A stretch of DNA of 57,527 nucleotides from Thiohalocapsa marina (GCF_008632335.1 NZ_VWXX01000023.1:1-57527), one strand, 5' to 3'; positions 1-7,998 are shown, counted from the stretch's first letter. Notes: generated by a model from the sequence alone, not told the origin. A program made the numbers and translations.

Positions 1-138
1 GGGCCGCTGCCTCGGACGGACTCGCTTGGGTTCGAATCCCTGATCAGCCCGCGGTCGGGTGGATGCGTGGGTGGGGGGATGAACGCGGGGCGTCGCCTGG
101 CCAGGAGGGAAAGTGGCAGGTGCCAGGAGGTCGCTAGC

Positions 139-303
139 TGTAACGGCTCGCAAACATCGGCCGTCAGACCTGCAAACATCGCCGATGCTGGCCCGAATTC
201 GCTGACAATATCTGGGGCTTCCGGCCCACATTGTTTCGCCAACGGCCCAGATTAGCTGCCAATAGCCTGCAAACATGCGGGTCGGCCCAGATTATTTGCC
301 AAT
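139..303. repeat. Left transposon end with multiple short repeats
   Basis: This end contains GCAAACATC at 150-158, CCTGCAAACATC at 169-180 and CCTGCAAACATGC at 266-278. A second unit, GGCCCAGATTANNTGCCAAT, occurs at 244-263 and 284-303. The complements of these motifs recur at the right end. They are probably transposase binding sites. Confidence 0.7.
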
Positions 304-336
304 CGACCGGCGGGTTGATGCCGGGGTCCTACCGCC

Positions 337-376
337 TTGACTTCGACGACCTATGTGTATAACACTTAGTGTTATA
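337..376 (+). promoter_or_regulatory. Toxin-antitoxin promoter with palindromic operator
   Basis: A perfect palindrome with 9-bp arms, TATAACACT-T-AGTGTTATA, lies at 358-376. It overlaps a -10-like TATAAC (358-363) set 15 bp downstream of a -35-like TTGACT (337-342). It sits directly upstream of the toxin gene. The XRE antitoxin probably binds here to repress its own operon, as in related modules. The palindrome is seen directly; its function is inferred. Confidence 0.65.
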
Positions 377-398
377 TAAAGTTGGAGCGCAAGGGCAC

Positions 399-773
399 GT
401 GAGGATCTTCAAGAACGCTTGGTTCGAGCGCTTCGCGCGAAAACAGAAGATCCAGGATGGGATGTTATGCGAAGCGATCCGTCGCGCAGAACAGGGTCTG
501 ATCGATGCCGATCTCGGTGGAGGCGTCATCAAACAGCGCGTTGCTCGTCCCGGGCAAGGTCGCTCGGGAGGCTACCGGACCTTGATCTTGTATCGCCAGA
601 GTCATCGAGCCTTCTTCGTCTACGGGTTCGCCAAGAGCCAGCAGACCAACGTCAGCGACGAGGAAGTCGCCGAATTCAAGAAGGCGGCGCAGCACGTCCT
701 TGAGATGACGGAGGAGCAACTCTGCGCGCTGATCCAGAACGGACAATTTACGGAGGTTGAACACGATGGCTAA
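399..773 (+). CDS. RelE/HigB-type toxin (DUF1044 family)
   Basis: This 124-residue protein matches the RelE-like toxin family once called DUF1044. Characteristic stretches are KNAWFERFARK near the N-terminus, GLIDADLGGGVIKQRVARPG, and GGYRTLILYR followed by FFVYGFAK. Family members are mRNA interferases, often ribosome-dependent, that arrest growth when the antitoxin is lost. I chose GTG 399 because the family usually starts just before the RIFKN stretch and GGAG lies at 384-387. A longer GTG start at 369 would place the start inside the operator palindrome. It overlaps the antitoxin by 8 bp, in the toxin-first order seen in HigBA-like pairs. It is carried inside a transposon, so it may help retain the element. 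Toxicity is inferred. Confidence 0.82.
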   Translation: MRIFKNAWFERFARKQKIQDGMLCEAIRRAEQGLIDADLGGGVIKQRVARPGQGRSGGYRTLILYRQSHRAFFVYGFAKSQQTNVSDEEVAEFKKAAQHVLEMTEEQLCALIQNGQFTEVEHDG

Positions 774-1083
774 ACAGTATCGTAGCGATGCGATGGCCTC
801 AATCCACGAAACCATGGAGGCCCTCCATGAGGTGGGCGCCATCGACAAGCAGACCATGCGCCAGTTCGACGATGCCTGCCTGACGCCGGTCGAATCCCTT
901 TCTCCCGAAGCCATCCGCGCTCTGCGCGAGCGCGAGCATCTTTCTCAGCCGGTCTTCGCCCGTTATCTCAACGTGAGCAAGAATCTGGTCTCGGACTGGG
1001 AGCGAGGGGTGAAGCGTCCCGGCGGGCCAGCACTTCGACTCCTGACCGTCATCGACAAGAAGGGAATTCAAGCGATCGCCTGA
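766..1083 (+). CDS. XRE-family antitoxin (HigA/NadS-like)
   Basis: This 105-residue protein has a C-terminal helix-turn-helix around residues 48-95, with LREREHLSQPVFARYLNVS then VSDWERG. This is the HigA/NadS type usually paired with DUF1044 RelE toxins. It should neutralise the upstream toxin and repress the shared promoter through the palindrome at 358-376. ATG 766 is preceded by CGGAGG at 751-756 and overlaps the toxin stop, so translation is probably coupled. The N-terminal 45 residues (IHETMEALHEVGAI) are typical of the toxin-binding region. The gene looks intact, unlike the transposition genes downstream. Confidence 0.85.
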   Translation: MAKQYRSDAMASIHETMEALHEVGAIDKQTMRQFDDACLTPVESLSPEAIRALREREHLSQPVFARYLNVSKNLVSDWERGVKRPGGPALRLLTVIDKKGIQAIA

Positions 1084-1285
1084 GTGCCCAAGGCCCAGTG
1101 GAGAAGCGCTGGCTCCTGCGCTTGTCAGTTCGAAAAAACGAACGTTTTCCCGGACTGATCTCTCAGGCCCTCCAGGTAGGCCAAGGAGTCGTGCTGCCCA
1201 GTCCGAAAAACCCGTTCTAGCAATCAAGGTCCGGATTTCCTAAACTCCGTCGAGTACGTCGAACCAAATGATCGCCGGAGAGGTG

Positions 1286-1430
1286 ATGCAGATCGGCTAG
1301 GCGCGCGTCAGCACGCGGGAGCAGAGCGTCGACCTGCAGGTCGATGCCCTGCGCCAGGCCGGTTGCGAGAAGGTGCTCCAAGAGGTGGTCAGCGGCGCCA
1401 AGGCCGAGCGGCCGGTGCTCGACGGACTCA
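1286..1430 (+). pseudogene. Serine resolvase N-terminal stub
   Basis: From ATG 1286 (GGAGAGGTG just upstream) the frame reads MQIG-stop-ARVSTREQSVDLQVDALRQAG. This is the start of a Tn3/Hin-type serine recombinase, with the usual Tyr codon of GYARVST changed to TAG at 1298-1300. Similarity continues through EVVSGAKAERPVLDGL and then stops abruptly near 1430, where transposase sequence begins in the same frame. The catalytic Ser region is missing or broken, so this is a remnant fused to the next pseudogene. Confidence 0.7.
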
Positions 1431-2370
1431 CCCCGCGCAGCGCCGAGCGGCGGGCATTGATGCGCGAGACCGCCGAGTTCTACGGCCTGTCGGAAAGCTC
1501 GGTCTATCGGGCGTTGCGCGAGCGTGCGCGGCCGAAGGCCTTCCACCGCGCCGACCGTGGGCAGCCGCGGGTGATGGCGCCGGCGCAGATGGAGCGCTAC
1601 TGCGAGGTCATCGCCGCGCTGAAGGTCCGCACCACCAATTAAGAAGGGACGCCACCTGTCCACGCCCGAGGCGATTCGCCTTCTGGAAGAGCACGGGATC
1701 GAGACCCCGGACGGCCTGCTGCGGGCACCGACCGGTGTGCTCGCGCGCAGCACCGTCAACCGCTCCCTCAAGCTCTGGGGCGTCGATCATCGGACCCTGC
1801 GCCGGGAGCCGCCGGCGGTGCGCTTCCAGGCCGGGCGCAGCAACGACTGCTGGCACTTCGATCTGCGCCCGTCGGACCTCAAGCACGTCAAGCGCCCGGC
1901 CTGGTTCGAGGCAGGCCGCGGCCATCCGCTGTTGATGCTCTACAGCGTGGTCGATGACCGCAGCGGCATGGCCTACCAGGAGTACCACGGCGTCTACGGC
2001 GAGGATGTCGAGGCGGCGTTGCGCTTCCTGTTCAACGCCATGGCACCGAAGTCCGTTGAAGAGCTGCCCCTGCAGGGTCGGCCGCGGATCATCTACATGG
2101 ACAACGGCCCCATCGCTCGCAGCCTGGTGTTCAACAAGGTGATGGACTACCTCGGCATCGAGGTGCGCCGGCACATGCCGCGGGGCAGCGACGGGCGCCG
2201 AACGACGGCGCGCAGCAAGGGTAAGGTCGAGCGGCCGTTCCGCACCGTCAAGGAGATGCACGAGCCCCTCTACCACCTGCACGAGCCGGAGACCGAGGAC
2301 GAGGCGAACGACTGGCTGCTGCGCTTCCTGGTCCACTACAACGGCATGCAGCACCGTTCCGAGCCGCACG
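1431..2370 (+). pseudogene. DDE transposase, Mu/TniA-like, frameshifted and truncated
   Basis: An N-terminal DNA-binding part (ERRALMRETAEFYGLSESS) runs to KVRTTN. One extra T near 1640 then creates a TAA stop. Reading resumes one frame over with KKGRHLSTPEAIRLLEEHG and continues to about 2370. The catalytic core is recognisable: CWHFDLRPSD near the first Asp, IIYMDNGP for the second, and SKGKVERPFRTVKE for the Glu. After HYNGMQHRSEPHA the expected C-terminal domain is absent, and the sequence jumps into an ATPase reading frame. At least two lesions (the frameshift and an internal deletion) make it nonfunctional. Confidence 0.78.
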
Positions 2371-2792
2371 CACCGCGCTGTTCACCCTCGAAGGCATCAA
2401 GGGCCAAGAGCGCGCCTACATCGACTGGCTGCTCGCGCAATGCACCAAGGACGACGGCACCGAGATCCTCACCGACGAGGCCGTCGACCGCCTGGCGGGC
2501 GGGCGCGCTCGCAACGCCGTTGGAGATCGAGCAATCCCTGACCCTCGCCTTCGAGGCCGGGTACGAAGTGGGCGCACATCCGATCACCGTGGAGATCATC
2601 GACAACGTGCTGGCCGCGGACCTCGATGCCCTGGAGGCGACCCTGACCAGGAACGGCTACAGCGCCCGCGCCCTGGCCGAGCTGTTCAACGTGCGACCGG
2701 CGGAGGTGCGCGCCTTCCTGCATGGCCAGTTGGCGCCGGGGCGGACCCAGGAGCTGCATGCGCAGCTGCTCGCAGCCGGGTTGCCGGTCTGA
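2371..2792 (+). pseudogene. C-terminal remnant of transposition AAA ATPase
   Basis: From 2372 one frame reads ALFTLEGIKGQERAYIDW up to DEAVDRLAGG. After a frameshift near 2500, another frame continues with ATPLEIEQSLTLAFEAGYEV to the end LLAAGLPV. This resembles the C-terminal half of the ExeA/MuB/TniB-like ATPase that partners this transposase type. Walker A and B are lost in the deletion that joins it to the transposase. The family name is from memory of such gene pairs. Confidence 0.6.
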
Positions 2793-2816
2793 TGGGGGTG
2801 GCATCCCTGGCATTCG

Positions 2817-2890
2817 GGTGTTTGCAGATAATCCGAGCCGGAAATGGCGATGTTTGCAGGTCGGGGGGCGAATGTTTGCAGGCCGCTACA
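2817..2890. repeat. Right transposon end
   Basis: Three complementary copies of the left-end subrepeat occur (GTTTGCAGATAATCC, GATGTTTGCAGG, AATGTTTGCAGG). The element ends in CCGCTACA at 2883-2890, matching the left terminus in inverted orientation. Confidence 0.7.
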
Positions 2891-3123
2891 GGTATCGGAC
2901 ATGGGCGCTCGCGGTACCGCCAAGACGCCCCGAACGCAACCGGCAGCAGCGACTGCCGGACTCCGGATTTCCGGCCCCGGGGCATGGCGGAAGATCGATT
3001 CGACCCCCTCCCTGCAAAAAAGCAATTTTTCGTCGAAAGCTCATCCATAGGCCTCGCATTCCGCCGAAAACGGCAGAAACGCTCCCGTACCATGTTCGTA
3101 TCTTTTTCAACGAGGTACGCAAC

Positions 3124-3363
3124 ATGACGACCGACCCGCATCGAACGGCTTTGCCCGCCAACGCCGTTGAGGGCGACGCGCTCATTACCGCCGCCGAGGC
3201 CCGTCGCCTGGCCGGCGGCATCTCCGACATGACGCTCTGGCGATGGCTGCGCAAGGGCATCATCCCCCAGCCGATCGTCATCAAGCGCAGGCGCTATTGG
3301 CGCCGCGGCGAGTACCTCGCGGCCCTGCACTCCGCCGGCCAGCACAAGCGTGATGCCGCGTGA
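3124..3363 (+). CDS. AlpA-like helix-turn-helix regulator
   Basis: This 79-residue protein has one predicted winged or MerR-like helix-turn-helix, LITAAEARRLAGGISDMTLW then RWLRKGIIPQPIVIKRRRYW. This is the AlpA/excisionase type that controls integrases and excision of islands and prophages. GAGG at 3112-3115 lies 8 bp before ATG 3124, supporting this start. It stands alone between the transposon and a phosphatase gene, with no intact integrase in view. It is probably a leftover regulator of the island that ends at the tRNA-Thr gene. Positions 3364-3604 after it show no convincing gene. Confidence 0.75.
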   Translation: MTTDPHRTALPANAVEGDALITAAEARRLAGGISDMTLWRWLRKGIIPQPIVIKRRRYWRRGEYLAALHSAGQHKRDAA

Positions 3364-3604
3364 CCCCTGCGCGCGAAGGCGCAGCGATCGCTGCCGCGGC
3401 CCATGCGCGACAGAAACTGACGCATCAGAGTGGTTGAATAGCAATGCGGTCGGGGACGATCGAAACCAGGACGGCCCTGCCGGATGCGGCGCATCCTGCC
3501 GCAAGGCATCCAGCATGATCGCCAGCGACACCCCATGACGCACCGAATGTCTACAAGCGGACGTTCAATGCTCACAAACACGCATCGCTCATCAAGGAGT
3601 CAGC

Positions 3605-4240
3605 ATGCCCCGAACCATTGTTGCCATCGGTGACGTTCACGGTTGCGCCCACCTGCTGCAGGAGACGCTGGAACCCTGGCTCGGCTCCGGTGCAGAACTG
3701 ATCTTTCTCGGCGATCTCGTCGATCGGGCCCCGGAGGCCGGCGGCGATCAGGCCGTGCTCGAGCAGGTTTTCGCCCTGCAGGCGGATCCCGATGCCCATG
3801 GCCTGGCCGGAGTCACCGTGTTGCGCGGCAACCATGAGGACATGTTGCTCGATGTGGTGATCGACCCCGATCCGGATGAGCACACCCTCGATCTCTGGCT
3901 CTGGAACGGGGGCGACCTGGCTCTGCTGCCCTTCGCGCGCGAACACCGGGCCTGGTTCGAGGCACTCCCCTTGTATGCCATTCGCGGACCCTATCTGTTC
4001 GTCCATGCCGGCGTGCGTCCGGGAGTGCCACTCGAGGCGCAGCATGAGCAGGACCTGATCTGGATCCGCGAGCCCTTCCTGAGCCGGGACCACGGACTGC
4101 CCTATATCGTCGTGCATGGCCATAGCATCACGAAGGACTTCAGGATCGAGCGGACGAACCACCGCATCGGCATCGACACCGGCGCCTTCAGGAGCGGCAC
4201 ACTCACTGCCCTGCCGCTGGAGGTCGACGACGTTCAGTAA
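3605..4240 (+). CDS. Metallophosphoesterase, Ser/Thr protein phosphatase family
   Basis: This 211-residue protein has the signature motifs of PPP-type and diadenosine-tetraphosphatase-like phosphoesterases in order: GDVHG (8-12), GDLVDRAPE (36-44), RGNHEDM (75-81), HAGVRPG near 138 and HGHSITKD near 175. These bind two metal ions. The length and compact form match phage lambda phosphatase and PrpE/PphA proteins, which act in the cytoplasm. AAGGAG at 3594-3599 supports ATG 3605. The gene lies in the island next to AlpA and a broken DUF3841 gene, which suggests horizontally acquired cargo. The substrate is unknown. Confidence 0.85.
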   Translation: MPRTIVAIGDVHGCAHLLQETLEPWLGSGAELIFLGDLVDRAPEAGGDQAVLEQVFALQADPDAHGLAGVTVLRGNHEDMLLDVVIDPDPDEHTLDLWLWNGGDLALLPFAREHRAWFEALPLYAIRGPYLFVHAGVRPGVPLEAQHEQDLIWIREPFLSRDHGLPYIVVHGHSITKDFRIERTNHRIGIDTGAFRSGTLTALPLEVDDVQ

Positions 4241-4392
4241 GAACGTCTTCTCGCCTGCAGAGTCGCACCTGGCTGGCCTGGCGTGCGGCGTTACGTCAGC
4301 GCTGCGCCCCAGACGACACCCGCGTGCGGGCCTTGCAATCGGCCCGGCGGGGCACGCCCTCGCGTCCAATCACCCCACTGATAAGGAACCAC

Positions 4393-4716
4393 ATGCGTCT
4401 CTACACTATCCAGCCCATGTGTATCTACGACATGCTGCTCGATCGCGGTGTGTTCATCTCCTACCCTCTGGAGCATGCGGACTCCTGGCTGATGGAGGAA
4501 GGTCTGTTCGATAGAAATCTGATCGCCTATGACTGGCTGGTCGCGCAGATGCAGGCGCGCGGCTTGCCGCGTCCCGCTCCGACAGCCTATCCGACTTATT
4601 TCGTTTACGATCATCGGTCGGGCTCTTTGCGCCATCTAAATTCTGTGCATTTGTTCCAGTGTTCGATATTTCAAGAACATCTGACTCAGATTCGTATGGT
4701 GCAATTCTGGGCATGA
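4393..4716 (+). pseudogene. DUF3841 protein, truncated
   Basis: The N-terminus MRLYTIQPMCIYDMLLDRG, followed by AYDWLVAQMQARG near residue 52, matches the start of DUF3841 proteins (function unknown). Recognisable similarity fades after about residue 78, and the frame ends at 107 residues, well short of the roughly 180-200 I expect. AAGGA lies just before ATG 4393. A deletion or insertion around 4630 seems to have removed the rest. It might still be expressed as a short protein. Confidence 0.5.
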
Positions 4717-4943
4717 CTATGAAGTATTACTGTTCGATCGCCCCGAACGAGCCCCGATTCGATGGTGGGGTCGCTCGTAAGCACTTCCTAAATCGCCTAG
4801 GATATCGGTCGTTACAGGCTGGAGAATCCCCAGAGTTGTTTCAGCGCTTTGAGGCTTGGCTTGCGATCCATGAGCAACGGCTTCGCGTCCATCCACGTCG
4901 CGCTCAGATCTTAGTCTCCGGCGGCGTTGGGTTGGCCAGCTGA
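4713..4943 (+). CDS. Small hypothetical protein, doubtful
   Basis: This 76-residue frame starts MTMKYYCSIAPNEPRFDGG, and its ATG overlaps the DUF3841 stop. I recognise no domain. The composition (RLGYRSLQAG, FQRFEAWLAIHEQRLR) is protein-like rather than random. It may be the C-terminal part of a rearranged island gene. Low confidence. Confidence 0.25.
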   Translation: MTMKYYCSIAPNEPRFDGGVARKHFLNRLGYRSLQAGESPELFQRFEAWLAIHEQRLRVHPRRAQILVSGGVGLAS

Positions 4944-4945
4944 GC

Positions 4946-5241
4946 ATCTTCGTCGCCGCACCGACCAAGTCAGGCAAGAGCTGTAGCGGCGCCCAGATCC
5001 TGCTGGACGCCCTGCCGCGCGCCTTGACCAACAAGCAGGCTGAGAATCTAGAGCGGATTGCGAAGGCTGCCGCCGACTTCCCGGGCCAGTTCTCGACGGT
5101 TCGCGGCGCAACGGCCGACTATCGGTTGCAGTCAGAGGAGTACGCCGAGCCGGCACCGGGCGCCGAGCTGATCGTCTGCACCCCTGGGCGCTTGAACCCC
5201 ATGCTCGGTAATTTTGACAACCACCACCGGATCGAACACCC
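4946..5241 (+). pseudogene. Helicase-like ATPase fragment cut by IS630 element
   Basis: One frame reads SIFVAAPTKSGKSCSGAQIL, a P-loop-like motif, and about 80 residues later ELIVCTPGRLNPML, which resembles motif Ib of DEAD-box helicases. No proper start is visible. The frame is lost just before the TA duplication of the inserted IS630 element at 5242, and nothing helicase-like continues on the far side at 6569. It is probably a remnant of an island helicase or of a terminase-like ATPase. Confidence 0.35.
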
Positions 5242-5279
5242 TAGTGCAGCACTTTGAAAAACCTGATACCGGTTTTGAC

Positions 5280-5744
5280 TCAGGCAGCCAGCGGTTTTCC
5301 GGTATAGGTCCACCGAAACGGCTTAGCCAGGGTTTCGTTGAAGACATCGATGAAGGCGGTGATCTTCGCTCGCAGATCATCGACCGAGCTGAAGTTGCCT
5401 CGACGGATGACTTTGCGCGCCAGGATCGAGAACCACATCTCGATCTGGTTCAGCCACGAGGCATGCTTGGGGGTGAAGTGGAAGACGTTGCGGTGGCTGG
5501 GATCACGCAGGAAGCGCTCGCGGGTGGCCATGGACTTCAGGATGCCGTGCTTGCCCTTGATGCCGAGATCCATGGCGAGCCCGCAGGCCTCGGCAACGCG
5601 GCGCACGACGGCCTCGGAGCAATGCATGTTGAGGTTGTCCATGATCAGGTGCCAGCCAGTGGTGGCGCTGCGCTGGGCCAGCAGAGCGCTCAGCCACTGC
5701 GCGAAGTCTTGTTCGGTGCGTGTGGGACCGAGGTGGTAGGTCAC
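5280..5744 (-). CDS. IS630 transposase, second part (orfB, catalytic)
   Basis: This 154-residue frame carries the rest of the DDE domain: LIMDNLNMH with the second Asp near residue 36, and [15 protein letters not shown] with the final Glu near 102. The GTG at 5744 overlaps the stop of the first part by two bases. On its own it lacks the DNA-binding domain and the first Asp. It is likely functional only if produced as a frameshift fusion with the upstream part. Confidence 0.82.
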   Translation of the reverse strand: MTYHLGPTRTEQDFAQWLSALLAQRSATTGWHLIMDNLNMHCSEAVVRRVAEACGLAMDLGIKGKHGILKSMATRERFLRDPSHRNVFHFTPKHASWLNQIEMWFSILARKVIRRGNFSSVDDLRAKITAFIDVFNETLAKPFRWTYTGKPLAA

Positions 5745-6475
5745 TTTCCGCTCGCCACATCGAAGGCGGCGATCAGCGTCAGGGTGCCATGGCGAATGTA
5801 TTCGAACGCGCGCCGTTCAATCCGCCCAGGGCGCAGCGGCAAGGTCGCGGCCGCACGCTCGAGCGCCTGCACCCCGGTCATCTCATCGATGCTGCGTGTC
5901 TCGATGCCAGCCGCGGCGCGCTCGGGTGCCAAGCGGTAAGTCTCGCAAACATCCCGGCACTTCTCATCAAACTGCGCGTCGCGCGGTGTGTTGATCCAGC
6001 CGCGCACCCGGTGCGGCTTGAGGTCTGCCTCGCGCAGGAAGCGTCCGATCGAGTCCGGCGAGATCGAGGTGACGATGCCGCGGGCGATCGCCTCGGCGGC
6101 CAGCTCGGCGTGGGTCCAGTGCGTCAGCGCACGCCCGTCGCGCTCGGGCGGCTCGCAGGCCAGCGCCAGGATCGCGCAGATCTGCTCTGGCGAGAACGTT
6201 GCCGGCGTGCCTGGGCGTGGTGCGTCAACCAACCGCTCCAGGGCCGACTCCCTCGCCGAGGCGCGCGACCAACGCCGGCGCCAACGCTGCACCGTCGCTC
6301 GCCCAATGCCCAGGCGCTCAGCGGTTGGACGCACACCGACGCCGCGATCGGCCAGCAGAATGATCTGTGCACGCATCACCAGTGCTTGCGGCGCACTGTG
6401 TTGGCGCACCAGCGCTTGCAGGGCTGCGCGATCATGGTCTGAAACGAACACAGGAGCGGCAGTGCAAAGCGGCAT
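5741..6475 (-). CDS. IS630 transposase, first part (orfA)
   Basis: This 244-residue frame covers the N-terminal helix-turn-helix region ([20 protein letters not shown] near 45-65) and a linker. The first catalytic Asp is in SIDEMTGVQ near 203. It ends in DVASGK followed by a TGA stop. The natural continuation [10 protein letters not shown] is found in the -1 frame of the next ORF. The join reads GGA-AAG-TGA; slipping back one base after AAG restores one continuous transposase. Either this is programmed -1 frameshifting on A-AAG or a one-base deletion has split the gene. Confidence 0.85.
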   Translation of the reverse strand: MPLCTAAPVFVSDHDRAALQALVRQHSAPQALVMRAQIILLADRGVGVRPTAERLGIGRATVQRWRRRWSRASARESALERLVDAPRPGTPATFSPEQICAILALACEPPERDGRALTHWTHAELAAEAIARGIVTSISPDSIGRFLREADLKPHRVRGWINTPRDAQFDEKCRDVCETYRLAPERAAAGIETRSIDEMTGVQALERAAATLPLRPGRIERRAFEYIRHGTLTLIAAFDVASGK

Positions 6476-6778
6476 CAGCGAAAATCCTCTGATCAGTGAA
6501 TCAATGCTGATCAGAATGATAATACAGGAACCTCGAAATGGTCTCAGGATTTTAACAGTGCTGCACTAGCGAGCTAGACGCACAAGCGCGGCGTAGCACC
6601 CTGATTAGCTCCCGAACGCCACGCCTGTCCATCGCCAATCGACAGACCCAGCGCCAGTTTTTTTTTGCGATCAGCCTGGCCTTTCGTCGCGAAACGGTAA
6701 CGGGAAAGCCCGCCGACAGGGCCGCTAACGCTGCCGAAATGTTACCCCCAGCGTTACCCCGAAGGACCCTCAACGAGA

Positions 6779-6815
6779 AACGGCTTAGCCTTTTTAGAGC
6801 TAAGCCGTTGTTTTT
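6779..6815 (+). terminator. Rho-independent terminator at island edge
   Basis: An 11-bp perfect stem (6779-6789 with 6799-6809, AACGGCTTAGC) with a 9-nt loop is followed by G and five T at 6811-6815. It points rightward, away from the island, and stops three bases before the 3' end of the tRNA-Thr gene. It would terminate island transcripts, often those of an integrase, which is absent here. The 210 bases between the IS630 element and this hairpin contain no gene I can support. Confidence 0.75.
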
Positions 6816-6817
6816 AA

Positions 6818-6893
6818 TGGAGCTGGCGGACGGATTCGAACCGACGACCTACTGATTACAAATCAGTTGCTCTGCCAACTGAGCTACGCCAGC
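6818..6893 (-). tRNA. tRNA-Thr (anticodon TGT)
   Basis: This is a full cloverleaf on the minus strand. The acceptor stem GCTGGCG pairs with CGCCAGC, followed by T and an encoded CCA. The D arm is GCTC...GAGC, and the anticodon stem ACTGA/TCAGT encloses TTTGTAA with anticodon TGT at 6860-6858. The T arm contains GGTTCGAATCC. The 3' end faces the decayed island, as expected for a tRNA used as an integration site. Confidence 0.97.
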
Positions 6894-7076
6894 GTGGTGG
6901 TCGGGACTGGAGGCCTGGTCCCGACCGAGCTTGTGAAATCATGATAATCCAGGGCTTGGTGCGGCTCAATGGCCAGTCGGTGATTTGCCCGTCAGGCGCG
7001 GCAAAAGATAGGCGCTCAGCGCTCAGACCTGGGCTGGCTGCCGGTGCCATAGCGACGGCTTACTGCTAACCGGCGG

Positions 7077-7997
7077 CTAGTAACTGCTCACCGCTGGCTG
7101 CTGGCGCATGGCCCGCCACAGCGGCCACAGCAGGTAGGCCAGTGCGGCATATCCGAGGGCGACCACGGACAGGGCCTGCAGGAACAGGGTGGCCTCTGCG
7201 TAGCCACCATTGTCGTGCCAGAGGGATAGGGCCATGACCGCGGCCACGACCACAAACGCCAGATGCACGCTTGCGTCCAGCACGCCCCAGGGGCTTTTCC
7301 GGGCGAGCCAGGTGCCGACCCAGGCGGCGGCGATGCCGCCGGCCAGCCCGGCGGCCACGTCGACCGGCCAATGCACGCCCACCGCCACGCGGCTCAGACC
7401 GGCGGCCACCCCAAGCAGCAGGAACAGCGTCCGCCAGCGCACCGTGCGGGCGTAATAGACCAGCACGGCAAAGAACACTGCCGCCGTCACGCTGTGCCCG
7501 GAGGGGAAGCTGTGGCGCTTGTGTCCGGGACCGATCAGGTTGAAGGCCTCTGCGGACAGGACCGCCGGCGGCCGTGCGGCATCGAAAAGCGGTTTCAGGC
7601 CGCGGGAATAGGCCGTGGCCACCAGCGCGGCACAGATCAGCGCCCAGAACACCCGCGGCCAGCGTCGGGCCAGCAACAGTGCCAGCGCAAAGGCGACGCG
7701 TTCGTCGCCAAGCACGGTGAGGCACGCCCAGAGCCAGTCCGGGGCGAGAGCCGCGGCACTGTTCAGCTGGCTGAAGCCGGCGTGATAGCCCACCAGCAGG
7801 TACAGGCTCAGTCCGGCAGCCGCGACGGCGACGGCCCAGCGCGTCAGCCAGAGGGTACCGCCGGGCGACACCGCGGGGGTGCGGGCGGCACCGGCCACCA
7901 GGGCCTCGCTCAGATCGTCTCGCAGACGACCCAAAAGACCGCCAGTCGCCTTGCCAGACACTCCACCGGAGACTTCACGGGGCATGTCAGCTGGCAT
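7077..7997 (-). CDS. PAP2-family membrane phosphatase
   Basis: This 306-residue integral membrane protein has the three phosphatidic-acid-phosphatase motifs: KPLFDAARPP, SFPSGHS, and SRVAVGVHWPVD with the nucleophile His in the last. Such enzymes remove phosphate from lipid phosphates such as undecaprenyl diphosphate, lipid A or phosphatidic acid at the periplasmic face. ATG 7997 starts two bases after the stop of the ArnT-like gene, and a longer reading is not needed. It is the last gene of a three-gene operon with two polyprenyl-linked sugar transferases. Recycling of a lipid carrier, or lipid A modification, is therefore a likely role. Confidence 0.88.
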   Translation of the reverse strand: MPADMPREVSGGVSGKATGGLLGRLRDDLSEALVAGAARTPAVSPGGTLWLTRWAVAVAAAGLSLYLLVGYHAGFSQLNSAAALAPDWLWACLTVLGDERVAFALALLLARRWPRVFWALICAALVATAYSRGLKPLFDAARPPAVLSAEAFNLIGPGHKRHSFPSGHSVTAAVFFAVLVYYARTVRWRTLFLLLGVAAGLSRVAVGVHWPVDVAAGLAGGIAAAWVGTWLARKSPWGVLDASVHLAFVVVAAVMALSLWHDNGGYAEATLFLQALSVVALGYAALAYLLWPLWRAMRQQPAVSSY

Positions 7998-7998
7998 C

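Larger units (their letters stand above)
139..2890. mobile_element. Degenerate TniA/Mu-like transposon carrying a toxin-antitoxin pair
   Basis: Both ends begin 5'-TGTA[A/G]CGGC and share a 45-bp inverted repeat (139-183 and the complement of 2846-2890) with 37 identical positions by eye. Each end also carries extra copies of a GCAAACAT-type subrepeat, an arrangement typical of transposase binding sites in Mu/TniA-type elements. Inside, in order, are a RelE-type toxin, an XRE antitoxin, a resolvase stub, a frameshifted DDE transposase and the tail of an AAA ATPase. I see no matching target duplication: the five bases before 139 are ctagc and those after 2890 are ggtat. The element has lost coding sequence and is very probably immobile alone. 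The family placement is inferred from the transposase and end structure. Confidence 0.8.
5244..6566 (-). mobile_element. IS630-family insertion sequence, complete
   Basis: The 1323-bp element is flanked by TA at 5242-5243 and 6567-6568, the target duplication typical of IS630/Tc1-mariner elements. The ends match as imperfect inverted repeats of about 27 bp (23 identities by eye), both starting GTGCAGCACT. The transposase reads on the minus strand and fills nearly the whole element, leaving 36 bp at one end and about 91 bp at the other. Just upstream of the transposase start are two identical palindromes, CTGATCAG (6489-6496 and 6507-6514), possibly an autoregulatory site. Confidence 0.9.

Noticed and set aside
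1-60. tRNA-like T-loop (GGTTCGAATCCC) at the left edge
   Set aside because: The T-stem pairs poorly beyond four bases, no acceptor stem or CCA follows, and the rest lies outside the window.
1128-1147. Terminator after the antitoxin gene
   Set aside because: GTTCG-aaaaaa-CGAAC is only a 5-bp stem with a short T run; too weak to call.
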